Origin: Plasmodiophora brassicae
Taxonomy: Eukaryota; Endomyxa: Phytomyxea; Phytomyxea; Plasmodiophorida
Reading direction: 5' to 3'
DNA: 64,000 nt
NCBI GenBank assembly: GCA_036867785.1
Contig: CP145420.1
Coordinates: 930,001-994,000 of the forward strand
The notes under the pieces were generated by a model. It was given only the letters and a program-made list of their open reading frames with translations. It had not been told where the DNA came from and searched no databases. The position numbers and the translations under genes are program-made. Below, piece by piece: positions 12,423-23,551 of this stretch (positions are counted from its first letter, which is position 1; the number at the start of each line of letters is the position of its first letter).

Positions 12423-13247
12423 CTAGTTCGAACCGTTCCCGTTGTTGGGAGTGCTCATGTTCGAGCCGTTGCCGGGCTGTGGCGGCTCGGGCATCACAAC
12501 CGATGACGGGGGCATGAAGTTCAGGTTCGCCACGTTGGTGTTATTATCACCGTTCCCATTCCATGGCGAGAGCGTCGTTGCCATGTTGCCATTCGTGGTA
12601 TTCGATGACGGCGGCCAGGAGACCGGCGGGAATGTCAGTGCTGGCAGTGCGTTACCGTTGTTGTCCCACGTTCGGTTGGTAAAGTCCATCGGGGCCATCG
12701 TGAAGTTGTACTGTGGAGGTGGTCCGTTAGCAAACGGTGCCGCCGTCTCGTTACTCTCTTGCGATCCATCATCTGGAGCCTGATCCGTCGTGTTTCCCGA
12801 AGGTCCCTCATCCGGCATCTGATGCGTCGCGTTTCCCGAAGGTCCCTCATCCGGCACCTGATCCGTCGCGTTCCCCGACGGTCCCTCATCCGGCACCTGG
12901 TCCGTCGCGTTCCCCGAAGGTCCCTCATCTGACACCTGATCCGTCGCGTTCCCCGACGGTCCCTCATCCGGCACCTGATCCGTTGCGTTCCCCGAAGGTC
13001 CCTCATCCGGCACCTGATCCGTCGCGTTTCCTGAAAGATCCCCATCCGGCACCTGGTCCGTCGCGTTTCCTGAAAGTCCCTCCTCACCATTTCCGGCGCC
13101 CAGTGAATCCGACTGATTGTTCGGCGTCCGCGATGCAGTGACGTTCGTGTCCAGGACTCGAAACGCCGGCCAGGCATGCGCGCCAATCGCGGCGTACGCC
13201 ACCAGGCACACCATCAGGACGCTCGTCATGCGGATACCCATATACAT
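12423..13247 (-). CDS. secreted Asn-glycosylatable protein with eight 13-residue tandem repeats
   Basis: A single-exon ORF of 274 residues starting MYMGIRMTSVLMVCLV. The second Met gives a textbook signal peptide (TSVLMVCLVAYAAIGAHA). Eight tandem copies of a 13-residue unit follow, consensus P-S-G-N-A-T-D-Q-V-P-D-E-G. Each has an N-x-T sequon, so the repeat array would be densely N-glycosylated and acidic. The C-terminal third is Asn/Pro-rich with further NxT/S sites (FTNRTW, SNTTNG, NNTNV) and no GPI-type hydrophobic tail. No enzyme domain is visible. A cell-wall, surface-coat or secreted mucin-like role is inference. It diverges from the giant membrane gene with about 300 bp between starts. 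Confidence 0.85.
   Translation of the reverse strand: MYMGIRMTSVLMVCLVAYAAIGAHAWPAFRVLDTNVTASRTPNNQSDSLGAGNGEEGLSGNATDQVPDGDLSGNATDQVPDEGPSGNATDQVPDEGPSGNATDQVSDEGPSGNATDQVPDEGPSGNATDQVPDEGPSGNATHQMPDEGPSGNTTDQAPDDGSQESNETAAPFANGPPPQYNFTMAPMDFTNRTWDNNGNALPALTFPPVSWPPSSNTTNGNMATTLSPWNGNGDNNTNVANLNFMPPSSVVMPEPPQPGNGSNMSTPNNGNGSN
12770..13082 (-). repeat. 39-bp coding minisatellite, 8 copies
   Basis: Eight near-identical 39-bp units inside the secreted protein gene. Most differences between units are synonymous or conservative (D/E, P/S), and the array length keeps the frame. Copy number may vary between strains. Confidence 0.85.
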
Positions 13248-13555
13248 CGTAATCTGATCAGCCTTCCGCCGATCGCTCCGATGAGGGCCGCTCCGCCCAT
13301 GGTCGCCGCGCGATCCGTCAACTATTTCTGGCGCAGCTCAAACGGTGCGGAATCGGCCATTACTGCAGCGTCCTGCTCGACGTTCCGGAAACGACTCCGG
13401 TCAAAGGAACATGGCCGTTTTTTCATCGTGAATTTCGTCGCGTGGGATACTTAGTTCCAGACGCTGAAGGACCGCCGACCGTAGGAACCATCGGCGTATA
13501 TTTATAGCTACGCCTCCAGTCGAGGGCGTCGCCGTCACACACGGTTGCAGTCGCC
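13248..13555. promoter_or_regulatory. divergent promoter region between the repeat protein and the giant membrane gene
   Basis: About 300 bp separate two divergent starts. A TATTTATAG-like motif lies at 13498-13507, about 50 bp before the ATG at 13556, a plausible core promoter element for the plus-strand gene. No coding sequence is supported here. Confidence 0.35.
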
Positions 13556-16500
13556 ATGGCGGTGGCTGTCGATGGCGGACCGCAGCGGCAGCGTCGTGGT
13601 CCGCTGATCCTCGTCGTCATCGTCCTACTGGCTTCGGCGATCACAACCGCGGCCCGATACCTGCTGCTGCCGATCCTGCCGCTGCGTGCCGCCGGCGCGT
13701 TCCAGCGATTCGCCCCGCAGCCCCTGACGTCGCGTGATGCCCTGCGACATTGCGTGCCCGGTTTCCTCCTAGGCCTGTTCTGCGTCGCCGTCGCATGCCT
13801 GCCAGCCGTCATCATCGCCGTTGTGGTCCAGATGGCCTTAAACCTGTCACACGTCACGATGTTGTACATTCTGTCGGGCGCTTTACCGGTCCTTACGGTG
13901 TTATACGCAATCGCCGTTCAGTTCGAATCGGCAACGGAATGCCTTTCTCTCCCCAGCGTCGTTCTGCATTCCTTAGCTGCTGCATTTCTGGACCCGGTTT
14001 TGTTCGTGCTCGGAATCGTCGTCGTTGCGTTCCGACGCGACCGCCTCCTCGCCCAGGGATCGCAGTCGATGAACCAGTGGCGATTGTCAGTTGTTGCCCA
14101 ATTTGGATGGTGCATGGCAGATTTGTGTGTGCTGCCTGCTGTTCTGTTCTGCGCCCTGCTGCCTTGGCGGTTCGGGCACCTGTTGGCACAACGCAAAGCA
14201 CATCTAGCGGATGGTCGCGATCTCGATGCGCTTGTCGTTCCACTCGTTCAGGTCCTGCGTCTGTTGAACGACCTTCCGTACCTTGCTGTCGGCATGGTTG
14301 CTGTCGTCACCGTGTACAGGGCACTACCGTTTATCAACGGACTCTGGGATTCGTATAGCGCCCGGGATTACAAGTGGACGTCGTTCAGATCGACATGCCT
14401 GACACATGCTTGGTACGTCATTTGCGACGTTCCTGTTTTCCTATGCGCTGGCATCTGCCTGGTGTTCGTCTGGCGCGTCGTCCTGCTCGTTCGCGAACGC
14501 GATGGCGACATGCGAAAGAGGGTTGTCCATCATGCATTGCTGGCGTTGTGCGATCTTCCCGTCTTCTGCATTGCGCTGCCCGTTGTCCTTCTGACCGTGT
14601 ACCGCGTTCGCAACCTCAAGGCGGGTCCGAAGTCCGGCGACCTGCACCTTTGTATCGTTGCAGAATTCGTCGCATTCCTGATCGACGCCCCGTTCATGAT
14701 CCTGTCGTCAGTGCTAATTGTTTTGCCTTACCGGATCCCGTTGCTGTTCGCTGAAATTCGGCGCTCGACGACGAACTGGAAGGCGCGTCAGGCTGTTCTA
14801 GTTGAGATCAGGGAGACGCTGCTGGATTTGCTGTGTCTAATTCCTGCATTGTTATGTCTGGCGTTTGCATGGCGCCTGCCTGCGTTGCTTCAAAACCTGT
14901 TAAAACCGATACCCGCGTCCCGTCGCAGGACGCTCGTGGGCGTGGGTTCCGTCCTTGGGATATGTGACATTGCCACCGTGATACCTGGCCTTATCCTTCT
15001 TGTGACGGTCTATCGAACGAGGTATGCCTGGAAGCGCATTAACGACCGTCGTCGTGAACCCGGCGGCCCTTTCTCCCCGCATGCTGTCATCTGGAGGAAT
15101 GGTCTGATAGCAACTGTCGAGTTTCCCGTCGCGGTTGCTGGTCTCGGGTTGCTGCTGGCTCTCGCTGTTTGGAGAGTGCCCAGCCTGGCGTCAATCTGGT
15201 CTAATTCAGCAGTGCCTGCGAACAAAAAGCGAGTAGCCTTGGGTAGGCACCTAGTGATCGGCATCCTGGACTGGCTATGCTTGCCGTTGTTCATCGTGTT
15301 GTTTGCCACCGTCTACCGATGGCCAGCGAGAAAGATACGAGCTCTGACCCCTTACGATGGCGCCCCTCCGGACGCCCGTCCTCATCGCGTGTGTGCGCTG
15401 GAATTTCTGCAATTCCTTCTTGATGTCCCCTGTCTGATTCCGGTGCCTGTGTACATCATCTGGCGGTACCGGGCACTCGCCGACGGTTGGCGACGTCATT
15501 CTGGCGACGATGGCAAACGCCGTTGGCATCTTGTCCGTCAGATGTATTTGTCTATCCTTGATGTGATCGCGTTCCTTCCAGCCCTCCTCCTATATGCTGT
15601 GCGTCGTACGCAAATTCGAGATCGCATCGGGATGTTCGCAAGATGGACAACGTCATCGGGTGCCGTCCCAATTGAGCCAAAAGATCCACCTCCCGAATAT
15701 CCTATCGGCAACGTTGCTCCACCCTCGGTCAACCATGCCATTGACGATTCTCGCGAGAGCCCGAGACCCGGACTTGCTGCTGAACCGAGCCCCATTGATG
15801 CCAGGAGCGCTTCAGTAGCCCCCGATCCTGCACCGCTTCCTGATCATGTGGACGTTCCCCTTCCACCGCCCGACTATGCTACTGCTGTCTTGCCAGACGT
15901 CTGGGAAGTCTGGGCTCATAGTCATCGCGTGCACGCCGCCATCGCAAACGAGACATTCGACGGATTGGTTATTTTAGGGCGGTGGATGCTGATCACCATC
16001 CCTCTCACTGTTGCACGTTCAGTTGCCAGGTCGTTGTTGCTGACCGCGTGTTTCGTCGGCTCATGCGTGCTTCGGGTGTCTTGGCGTCGCTGTTTGTTCC
16101 TGTACAGAATTGCCCAGGCTCAAGCTCATGTCCAAGCGCCGGCAGCAATGCCCGCTTCGCAAGTTCAACCATCGGGCAGCAATGGAGGCCATCTTCAATC
16201 GCCAATGGAAATTAGCGGTAGACCTGCAGAACAAGCTGTGTCGTCTGCTGCACGTGTTGGACGGTTAACGACGCGTGCCCAGCTGGTCATAGTCGGTTCC
16301 GAGGTGTGGGAATTACTCCTGGACCTCACGGTCATCCCTTTAGCGCTTATTGTCGTGCTTGAAGTCATTCGCGCCCAGCGCCTATTTGACCTTTTCGTGT
16401 CGAACCTGGACATACCGAATGGAACTCGTCGCTACAGGGTCGTGGCCCTCTTTGCCGATACCGTTCTCGATGTCGTCCTTGTTGCCACCCTCCCTCTCGC

Positions 16501-19500
16501 ATTGTTATTCCCTTGGCGGCTGCATAAACTCGTACGCCGCGCTCCTTACGCTGAGGTATGGATCGTTATGGCTCCAATGGAGTACATTGCTGATTTGCAA
16601 TCATTGCCAGAACCTTTCCGGTGTGGGATTTCGAACACGATTCTTCATGCACATCCGCGATGGCACCTTTGACGTTCCGTTTGCAATCTTATTTATCTTG
16701 CTACTCCCGACATGGCGTTGCCCGATTGTCGTCAAGGTTCGTGTATTTCCAGGTAACCGAATCAGTCCAGTGTATAACGTTTCACGTAGCGGATCTGGGG
16801 ACAACGGAACCGGACAGACTTGCAGGACGTTCGACGAGTCTCTGACAGCAACCGGAACGCTGTCCAGTCGTCACCCGTCGACGTTCGACGCTGCATAGGA
16901 TCCGAGTTCGTTTCGCTTGTGCTCGATATAGTCGCCCTGACGAGCATCGCAATCGTGGTCGTTCTTCCTGGTACGGTGTTGCTTCCACGTCGTGTTACAT
17001 CCTGTTAACCTGTTAGTAACATTCCCAGTTGTGCTTGTTGTGTTGTTCCACGCTGCCACTGCGGTCACGGCTGTCATATTCCTCTTATGCGGATGCCGTC
17101 TCCTGCTCGTATGTCGCGACGTCCGTTTCTGCAGTAAGCCGCCCTGTTGTTCAGTGCTATTGCACACTCACACACACACGTTTGCTCAATGCCTTCTTCA
17201 GATTGGGACGCCGTCCGCGTTCGCTCGGTGCTATACACATCGGCATTACTCGGCGTTCTCGATGCGCCGTGTTTCGTCATGGCTCTGCTCGGGTTAATTA
17301 GCGGGTATCGAACTTCCGAAACGTGGCGCCTTGTCCTGCAGTCGTCCTGGTGCAAAGTCGACCGGCAAAGGCCAGCGCAACGTCATGATCCGAGTCGCGG
17401 TAGGGCTTTCGAGGGTGTACTTGCTGATGAACCACCTGCGTCGGCACCGTCAGTTGCGCCGCCCGGCGACATGCGTCCTGAAGGCTCGCCAGCAGTCGAA
17501 CCTGACCGTGATGAACCACATGCGTCGGCACCGTCAGTTGTGCCGCCCGGTGACATGCGTCCTGAAGGCTCGCCAGCAGTCGGACCTGACCATGGGCAAT
17601 CGCGTCATGCCAGTCAAGAGCCGCCAAACAGCGAATCTCATGATGCTGTTCATGAGGCTCCAGCCGCTATCCAGCAGGGTGCTGCACCCGCGTTGGAACC
17701 CGCGTCGGCAGTCGCTATTGCATGGTCTATCCTTGTGCTCGGGTGCAAAGTCGTTATCGACATCCCTTTCCTCCTTCTCTTCATCCTGTTGATCGTGACC
17801 GGCTGGCGTTCATCAGAAGCGATGAGGCAATACTCCACGAAGAAGGGCAACCTTCCAAGAGCCGCGTTTGCCCTACAGTTCTGCAACCTTGTGATCGATC
17901 TGCCTGTCATATCTGCTGCATTGATCTTGACCTTGTGGGCACATCGAACACGGGGAATGTGGAAAGCCGTCGCCAATGCGCCATCCGCGTCGGACAGACG
18001 GCCAATCATCGGGAAACACATGATCGTTGCGTGTGCTGACGTTCTGGCATTGCCATTTCTGGCCGTTAACATCGTCACGTTATACCGGCTGGAGGGTTTA
18101 CGACTGCGAATCCTGGGCCTGCTGCATTCGGACGGCAGTCTACATGACGAGTTACGACCCCATTGGAACTTCCTCGTCTCGTCTGGTCAGATCGTCGCTG
18201 ACATCCCGCACCTGATCATGGCGGTTATTGTCACGTTTACGTGGCGCTCGCGGTCATTATGGAACGAACTTCTTGCCATACGGCGCGCCAGACGATGCTT
18301 CGAACCAGCGCAGGGTACTGAGCGGCCTCCTCCAGGCTACAGGGAACCGGCGCCTTCCGCACCCAATGTCGACGTTGTCGAATCTGTCGCCGTCGAAATA
18401 CCTTCAGATGCACAACGAGACGTTGCTCCACCGCCCGATCATCTGGCGTTAGACGTCAGTGCGTCACATGACGTTAATCACAGCGTCGAGCCGCCTCCAT
18501 ACGAGAGTCCCGCTCAGCAGGATGACACGAAACAGCTGGCACTTCGCAGCTATCGAGAACCGATACAGCAGGAGTTTGCTGGTACCTGCGTTGATATCCC
18601 GTTTGTTATTGCAGGGGCACTCGCCGCGATTCTACTGCACCGATCGGTCTGCCTCATCCTGGACCTCGGTCGATGCTCATCTGCGAAGGAGCGACGAAAG
18701 GCCGCTGTCTTAAACCTCGCCTTGTTCTTCGTCGACGCGGTCGCTGCGGTCCTGTTCATCGTCCCGATACTGGCAACCGGGTTCCGGCTCCCACGAACGT
18801 GCCGGGATATAGCCAACGTCGCCATGTTCCCACCGGCGCTGTCGCTCGAGGAGAGGGTTCGACCACATGCCGTTATCCTGCGGGAGTGTTGGGCCGCTGT
18901 AGTTGGTACCTCGACTGCCGTCGTGTTCATCGCCATTGCATTGCCCGCAATGGCGCTGTGCCTCTGGAGACTGCCAACGCTAGTGGCTTTCATTCGTGCC
19001 GGCCGTCCACTCATATCGTCCGCGTTCATGATGTGGATGTTTTACGTCCTCGACGTGGTCGCGCTGCTGGAGATGGCGGTCATCTCGTCCCTCGTCGTCA
19101 GGTGTCACTGTTTCTGGTCCGCCTGCCATACCATCGTCCGACAGTTCCGCGAATGGCAGTCCTGCGAGTCCGTTGAGGCTCGTACGGCTTTCGTAGAGCA
19201 GCTGGACGAACGCCAACGCTTCCAGAACGCGCTCAATGATTATTTCGGGACCCACGAAGGGAACGTTCAGTCCGGTGCGTCATTGACTCTTGTCTGGGAC
19301 ATCGTGTCGGAGGAGTTCAGTCGGTCCTTGCTGTCGTAAGTGCCGGCTGTGGAACGGGTGCGCGCGTCCACAGATTGGCTGATACGTTTCGTTGCAGGAT
19401 TCCGTTCATCATCATGCTCCCCTTCAACATCCTGGGGTACGTGCTCCTGCCGCCGTATTACCTCGCGAAGTACCGTGTGGTCAGATGCGCGCGCCAGCTG

Positions 19501-20528
19501 TTTCCAACCATCGACTGACTTGGCTGTATGTGGCAAAGAACGGGCCCAAGCACTGGCAGTCGTATCTCGTCCGGCCGCTTCGCTACGTCATTACACATTG
19601 CCCGGAGCCCCGTTCAATCGGTACGCCCAGATGTTGTGCAACGTGGATGATGGTACTGACTGTGCTGTTAGCTAAGATGGACCGCTTCTTCGCCTACAAT
19701 TTCATCGTGACGCTCCCATGTGTCATCTTCGACATGATCGCCGTTGCCGCTGCTGTACCTCACGTCGCAGTCATTCATGCGTCCTGCTGGACCTTTGCCA
19801 AGGTGAAAGTTCCTCTGGAGCGAGATGCGGCGGAAGCAAATGCTGTCGCGGCTGCTGAACAGCATCCCTTTACTGCCAATACTCTCTTTCAGGCAGTCAT
19901 ATTCCCCGTTCTGGCGGTTCTTGAGGTAGTAATGTACGTTTGTTGCCGTTGGCTGCCTGCTCATTGCGTTCCTTAGTGTTCGTTCGTTGGGTTGCCTGTG
20001 GCAACGTTTTTCCTCACTCGCGCGTACCGCTTTTGTGCTGTCGCCACTGCTGTGCATGCGTCTGTGTGGGCCGTCATCGCCCCTGCTACGATTCAACTTG
20101 CCAACCAGTATCGGGTCGCTCTCCAGCGTCAGGCCGTGTTCGCTCCTTGGCGCCTGTGGGTTGCAATAGGTATCCCTACTGGCCTGTACACCATGTGACG
20201 CGTTCTAATGTCGGCTGCGTGCGATCCAGGACGCGCGAGCTTCCTCTGCGTTCCATGTCGCCTCGTTCTGGACACGGTTGTCCTCGGTCCTCTTCGCGCC
20301 GTCACACGCGTGTGCTGGCGCATCTCACAACAAGGCGGCCTTATTGGAGAACTCGTCGGGGAGATCCTGTTCATGGGCTTCCTGGTCGCCTGGGTCGCCT
20401 GGCCGTTGCTGCTTTTCCTTGCCAACACCATTGCGGGCATCTGTGGCGTCTTCCTGACCCTCGCCCTGGTTGTCACTTCGGTTCGTCCCGTCAAGGAGAG
20501 TTGGGGACCTCCCGTGGATGGGCACTGA
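13556..20528 (+). CDS. giant multi-pass membrane protein built from >20 copies of one hydrophobic module
   Basis: Not recognised. Exons: 13556-16555, 16611-16736, 16790-16970, 17017-17133, 17202-19335, 19398 onward, then less certain joins (probably 19621-19674 excised), and a last exon 20230-20528 after a 60-bp intron (20170-20229). Introns are 46-68 bp; every quoted join keeps frame. The product is about 2,100 residues. At least 24 hydrophobic segments share a pattern: Asp, often D-x-P, then about 12-15 apolar residues, then aromatic-Arg. Examples are CDLPVFCIALPVVLLTVYR, CDVPVFLCAGICLVFVWR and IDIPFLLLFILLIVTGWR. Basic linkers of 30-50 residues join them. Two long Pro-rich loops carry PPxY motifs (PPPEY, PPPDY, PPPGY, PPPY). 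The ATG has a good context and precedes a first helix. No catalytic or transporter signature is visible. Scaffold, channel or membrane-shaping roles are all open. Confidence 0.8.
17426..17593 (+). repeat. 84-bp tandem duplication inside the giant membrane gene
   Basis: Two adjacent 84-bp units (17426-17509 and 17510-17593) encode two 28-residue Pro/Ser-rich repeats containing APSV.PPGDMRPEGSPAV. They lie in a soluble loop between two hydrophobic modules, so the loop length may vary without harming the membrane part. Confidence 0.8.
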
Positions 20529-20934
20529 ACCTCTTAGAATCGCGGTTGTGCCAGCTCAGTCGCGGGCCGCCACATTTCGTCATCGTGTGTAAATGGTTAT
20601 TTATTGGTACGTTCGTGCCTGGACGCGTGACTCAAAACGGGTGGGAGAGTGCGAACGGGCGAATACGCTCCGATGCTGCGACGATCAGCCAGGCAGAGCG
20701 TATTTAAGGTCGTCGTCCGGAGCGGTACTGGAAAGGGCGGTGCTAATCGGACAACTGATGTGAAGTCGTTCGGGTTCGTGCCTGCGCTACGATAGCTTGC
20801 ATAGCACCGGAACGCGACGAGGACAATCTCCATTGCGGTGCGTAAGCAAGCCGGCATTCCATCCAGCAGCAGGGTGCCATGATCAGCACGTGGTACAGGC
20901 CAGACACGTGACGTTGTATATTGCGAACCTGGCA
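20529..20934. other. convergent 3' intergenic region
   Basis: About 400 bp between the ends of the giant membrane gene (+) and TFIIS (-). No coding exon is convincing. It should hold both 3' UTRs. Confidence 0.4.
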
Positions 20935-22101
20935 TCACATTCGCCAGCGGTTGTTGCAGACGGTGCACGTTATGAACGTGGTCATCGGTTCATCGGCGCT
21001 TCGGGTCTGCATCTGGTAGAACGTCGTCTTGCTCTGTTTACAACGCCCGCATTTGAACATGTCGGTCGCGCCCGCATTCCGATTCTACACCACACCGATG
21101 AGTGGCATGGCCCACATTCAGAAAACGTCCATGTCGACAGACCAGGTCGCTGCGGTTCGCATTCTTCGCTTCCTGATGATGTTCCTCCCGAAGGGCCTTC
21201 AGGTCCTTGCTGGCCATCTCCTGGTGCCGACTTAGATCGGATGGCACAACCGCATGAAGCATATCGGCGCGGAACCTTTGGATCCATTTGCGCCAGTTCG
21301 CCAGGATGTATCGCGCCATTGCAGACGTTGTCGCGAAAGTCGGGATTGGATTTGTCTTTCAGGTTGAACATTATGTTCCTGAACTGGTTCTTGTACTCCT
21401 TCTGCGTATTCCCGAAATGCCTATAGAGCCCTGCGCACACGTCCCCCAACGTCAGGTCGAGAATGAATACGACGCTCTTGCATGCCTGATCGTTTACCAT
21501 CCTCTATTTGCAGGACAACAAACATTCTATCATTCTCATCTGCAACAGGACGTTAGCTAAACGGGAAAGAACGAAACCGTCTAGGTACGCAATCGACACA
21601 CCATCCAGGTTGGTGAACGCGGCAAGCAGCATGGATCGGATCTTATCGCGAACCGAATCTCCAGTGCGAAATTCTTCTGCTGAAACGAGTCCTAACGGGG
21701 CGTTCAGGACACGGTGCTGGCGGGATGCGGCGCAGACCATCGTACTGTCGCGGGGAGACGCCAGCGTCGACGCGGGCGACGGTTCCGGAGCAGGCACGGC
21801 AGGTGGCGCTGCGGCAATGGCGCCTTTCCACGTCTTTACGAGCTTGGCAGCAGTGACCCTGATTTTCTCACTACTGTGCTTCCGCAGCTTGCCGACCGTA
21901 ACCCCAACGCCTGTCCTCTACCACCGGCGACTCAATCAGACCAGCTCGGAACCCACCAACATGAGCCACCTTTAGGATGTCCACGTCCACATCCTGCTTT
22001 GACAGGTTCGTAAGCGCGGCGAGTGTCGCTTGCTCGTTGTGGTCGAAGATAGCGGCGCTGAGCTCGCTCTGCAACGTCTCGATCACGTCGGCCTGCTGCA
22101 T
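20935..22101 (-). CDS. TFIIS: transcription elongation factor TFIIS
   Basis: Starts at the ATG at 22101 ([11 protein letters not shown]). The N-terminal LW/TFIIS-N domain ([20 protein letters not shown]) is split by a 46-bp intron from [25 protein letters not shown] Pro/Ala linker follows, then the Pol II-binding central domain ([68 protein letters not shown]). Last comes a full zinc ribbon: [18 protein letters not shown] and [19 protein letters not shown], ending RWRM and TGA at 20935-20937. The RSADEP acidic hairpin that rescues arrested Pol II is intact. Four zinc cysteines are present in two CxxC pairs. It diverges from the IQ-motif gene with only 127 bp between start codons. Confidence 0.95.
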
Positions 22102-22228
22102 GGTTGCGCAGTCCGCGACTGCAACTTCCTCACAGTCCGCTCATCGCGACGTTCAATGGCATTCGCCAAAGTTTACCCCAGATTGCATTGGTATTAGGGC
22201 ACGTGCCATACATTACAAGGGGGTCGTC
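22102..22228. promoter_or_regulatory. 127-bp bidirectional promoter
   Basis: The only DNA between the divergent start codons of TFIIS and the IQ-motif gene, so it must hold both 5' UTRs and promoters or share one. No TATA box is obvious. Confidence 0.5.
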
Positions 22229-23551
22229 ATGGAGGACGCCGTGCAGGGCGGTGTTGCCGAGCTGGGCCTCGACAAGAAGGCCGAACGTAACCCGAGTGTC
22301 GCGTAGAATGTGTTAACCAACCGATTCTGACACGTGCTGTAAGGATTCCTGTACGACATTGGTCTGATGGATGCCATTGAATCCGGCCTGTACCGCCTGT
22401 ACGCCGAAGGCATGCCTCGTGACAATGCGTACCTGGTCGTCGCCGACGAGCTTGCTGCCTTCGGGCGCCGATGGAAGTCCCAGAACCTGTTGCCACCGAC
22501 TACCACGGACACCTTCAAGCAGTACTGTGCCTTGCAACCGCCGCCAGCGCATACACAGCGACAACCGTCCCGGTTCGATAGAGACCTACCCGGCGGACCT
22601 GTCGTCCCCACACACGTCATCCAAGAGCGCTTCCGTCGTCGTGCTGCCCGACGTGAGCACAGTGGTCCCGACCCAGTTGCGGCCAGGCATTCATCGCCAC
22701 CGAGGCTGCCGCATGAGGTGGGGAACTCCGAAACTGCCGTCGTCGTTCAACCTGCGCAGTCGCCTCGCGCCAAGTCGACTGCGACGCCGCAGGACACGGT
22801 TACGCCAGCCGCACCGGCGCCGCATCCTGACACCAATGTCGACAACGGTGCATGTAGGCCGTTGACTGAGGAGGAGGCGGTGTTGAAGATTCAGGCGGTG
22901 TCGCGAGGCAAGGCGGCGCGTCGCCTATCCCGCCAGATGCGGGCGGAGGCCACGGTCGCCGCCGGCAAGCGTCGCCGGTCGGTTCAGTTCGCCGATCGCA
23001 AGCAACGCGTCCAGCAACAAATCGAGGGATCGGAACAGGAGCAGGCGAAACGGCAGGTCGAACAGGAGCCCAAGTCGCCGCGGCTTCAGAGCCCAAAGTC
23101 ACCACGGTCGGCCCTAAAATCACGTCACCCTGTACAGGAGCAGGCGCGAGAAGTGGAACAGGACGTGGAGCAAGAGCACGCGCTGCAACGCGAAGAGAAT
23201 CAAAAATTGGATCTGGAACCGAAGGACGAACCAAGGCCCGAGGACCAACAGGATCTTCAGCAGGAGACGCACAGTATGCAGGAGGCGCACGTTGACACTG
23301 GCGACCAACAGGATGGGCCGGGCCCGGACAGCGACGACCACGAACGATCCCTAGATCCAATGACAGCTGGGCCGGACGAACACGTGCCCGTGGTTCTGGA
23401 TCCTCATGAGCTCCAGACGCTGGAACAACATGAAGAGCAGGTGCAGCAGCTTCTAGGCCAACAGGAGCAACCGGAGCGGCAGCTGGGGGGCCATGGTGAG
23501 CCTCAGTACGAACCGAGCGACCCGCTGCAGCAAGACAACAGCGGGCATTAG
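22229..23551 (+). CDS. IQ-motif (calmodulin-binding) protein with a Gln/Glu-rich tail
   Basis: Join 22229-22286, 22344-23551. The 57-bp intron (donor GTAACC, branch-like TTCTGAC, acceptor TAAG) merges the short first exon with the long ORF and gives RFLYDIGLMDAIESGLYRLY across the join. The product is about 421 residues. An N-terminal helical segment of about 60 residues is followed by a disordered basic region, one IQ motif (AVLKIQAVSRGKAARRLS) near residue 190, and a long low-complexity tail rich in Q, E, D and P. The IQ consensus IQxxxRGxxxR is complete. The N-terminal helix pair vaguely recalls docking domains of ciliary adaptor proteins, but I cannot identify it. The C-terminal third lies inside the inverted duplication, so a truncated copy exists at 33414-33640. 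Confidence 0.85.

Noticed and set aside
12737-13141. Pro/Ser-rich plus-strand repeat ORF and a CRISPR-like look of the 39-bp repeats
   Set aside because: The array is contiguous with no spacers, and the minus frame has a signal peptide and regular NxT repeats. The plus frame is its antisense reading.
13893-14243. Arg-rich minus ORFs under the giant membrane gene
   Set aside because: Antisense to a 1,000-codon open exon whose hydrophobic repeat pattern is unmistakable.
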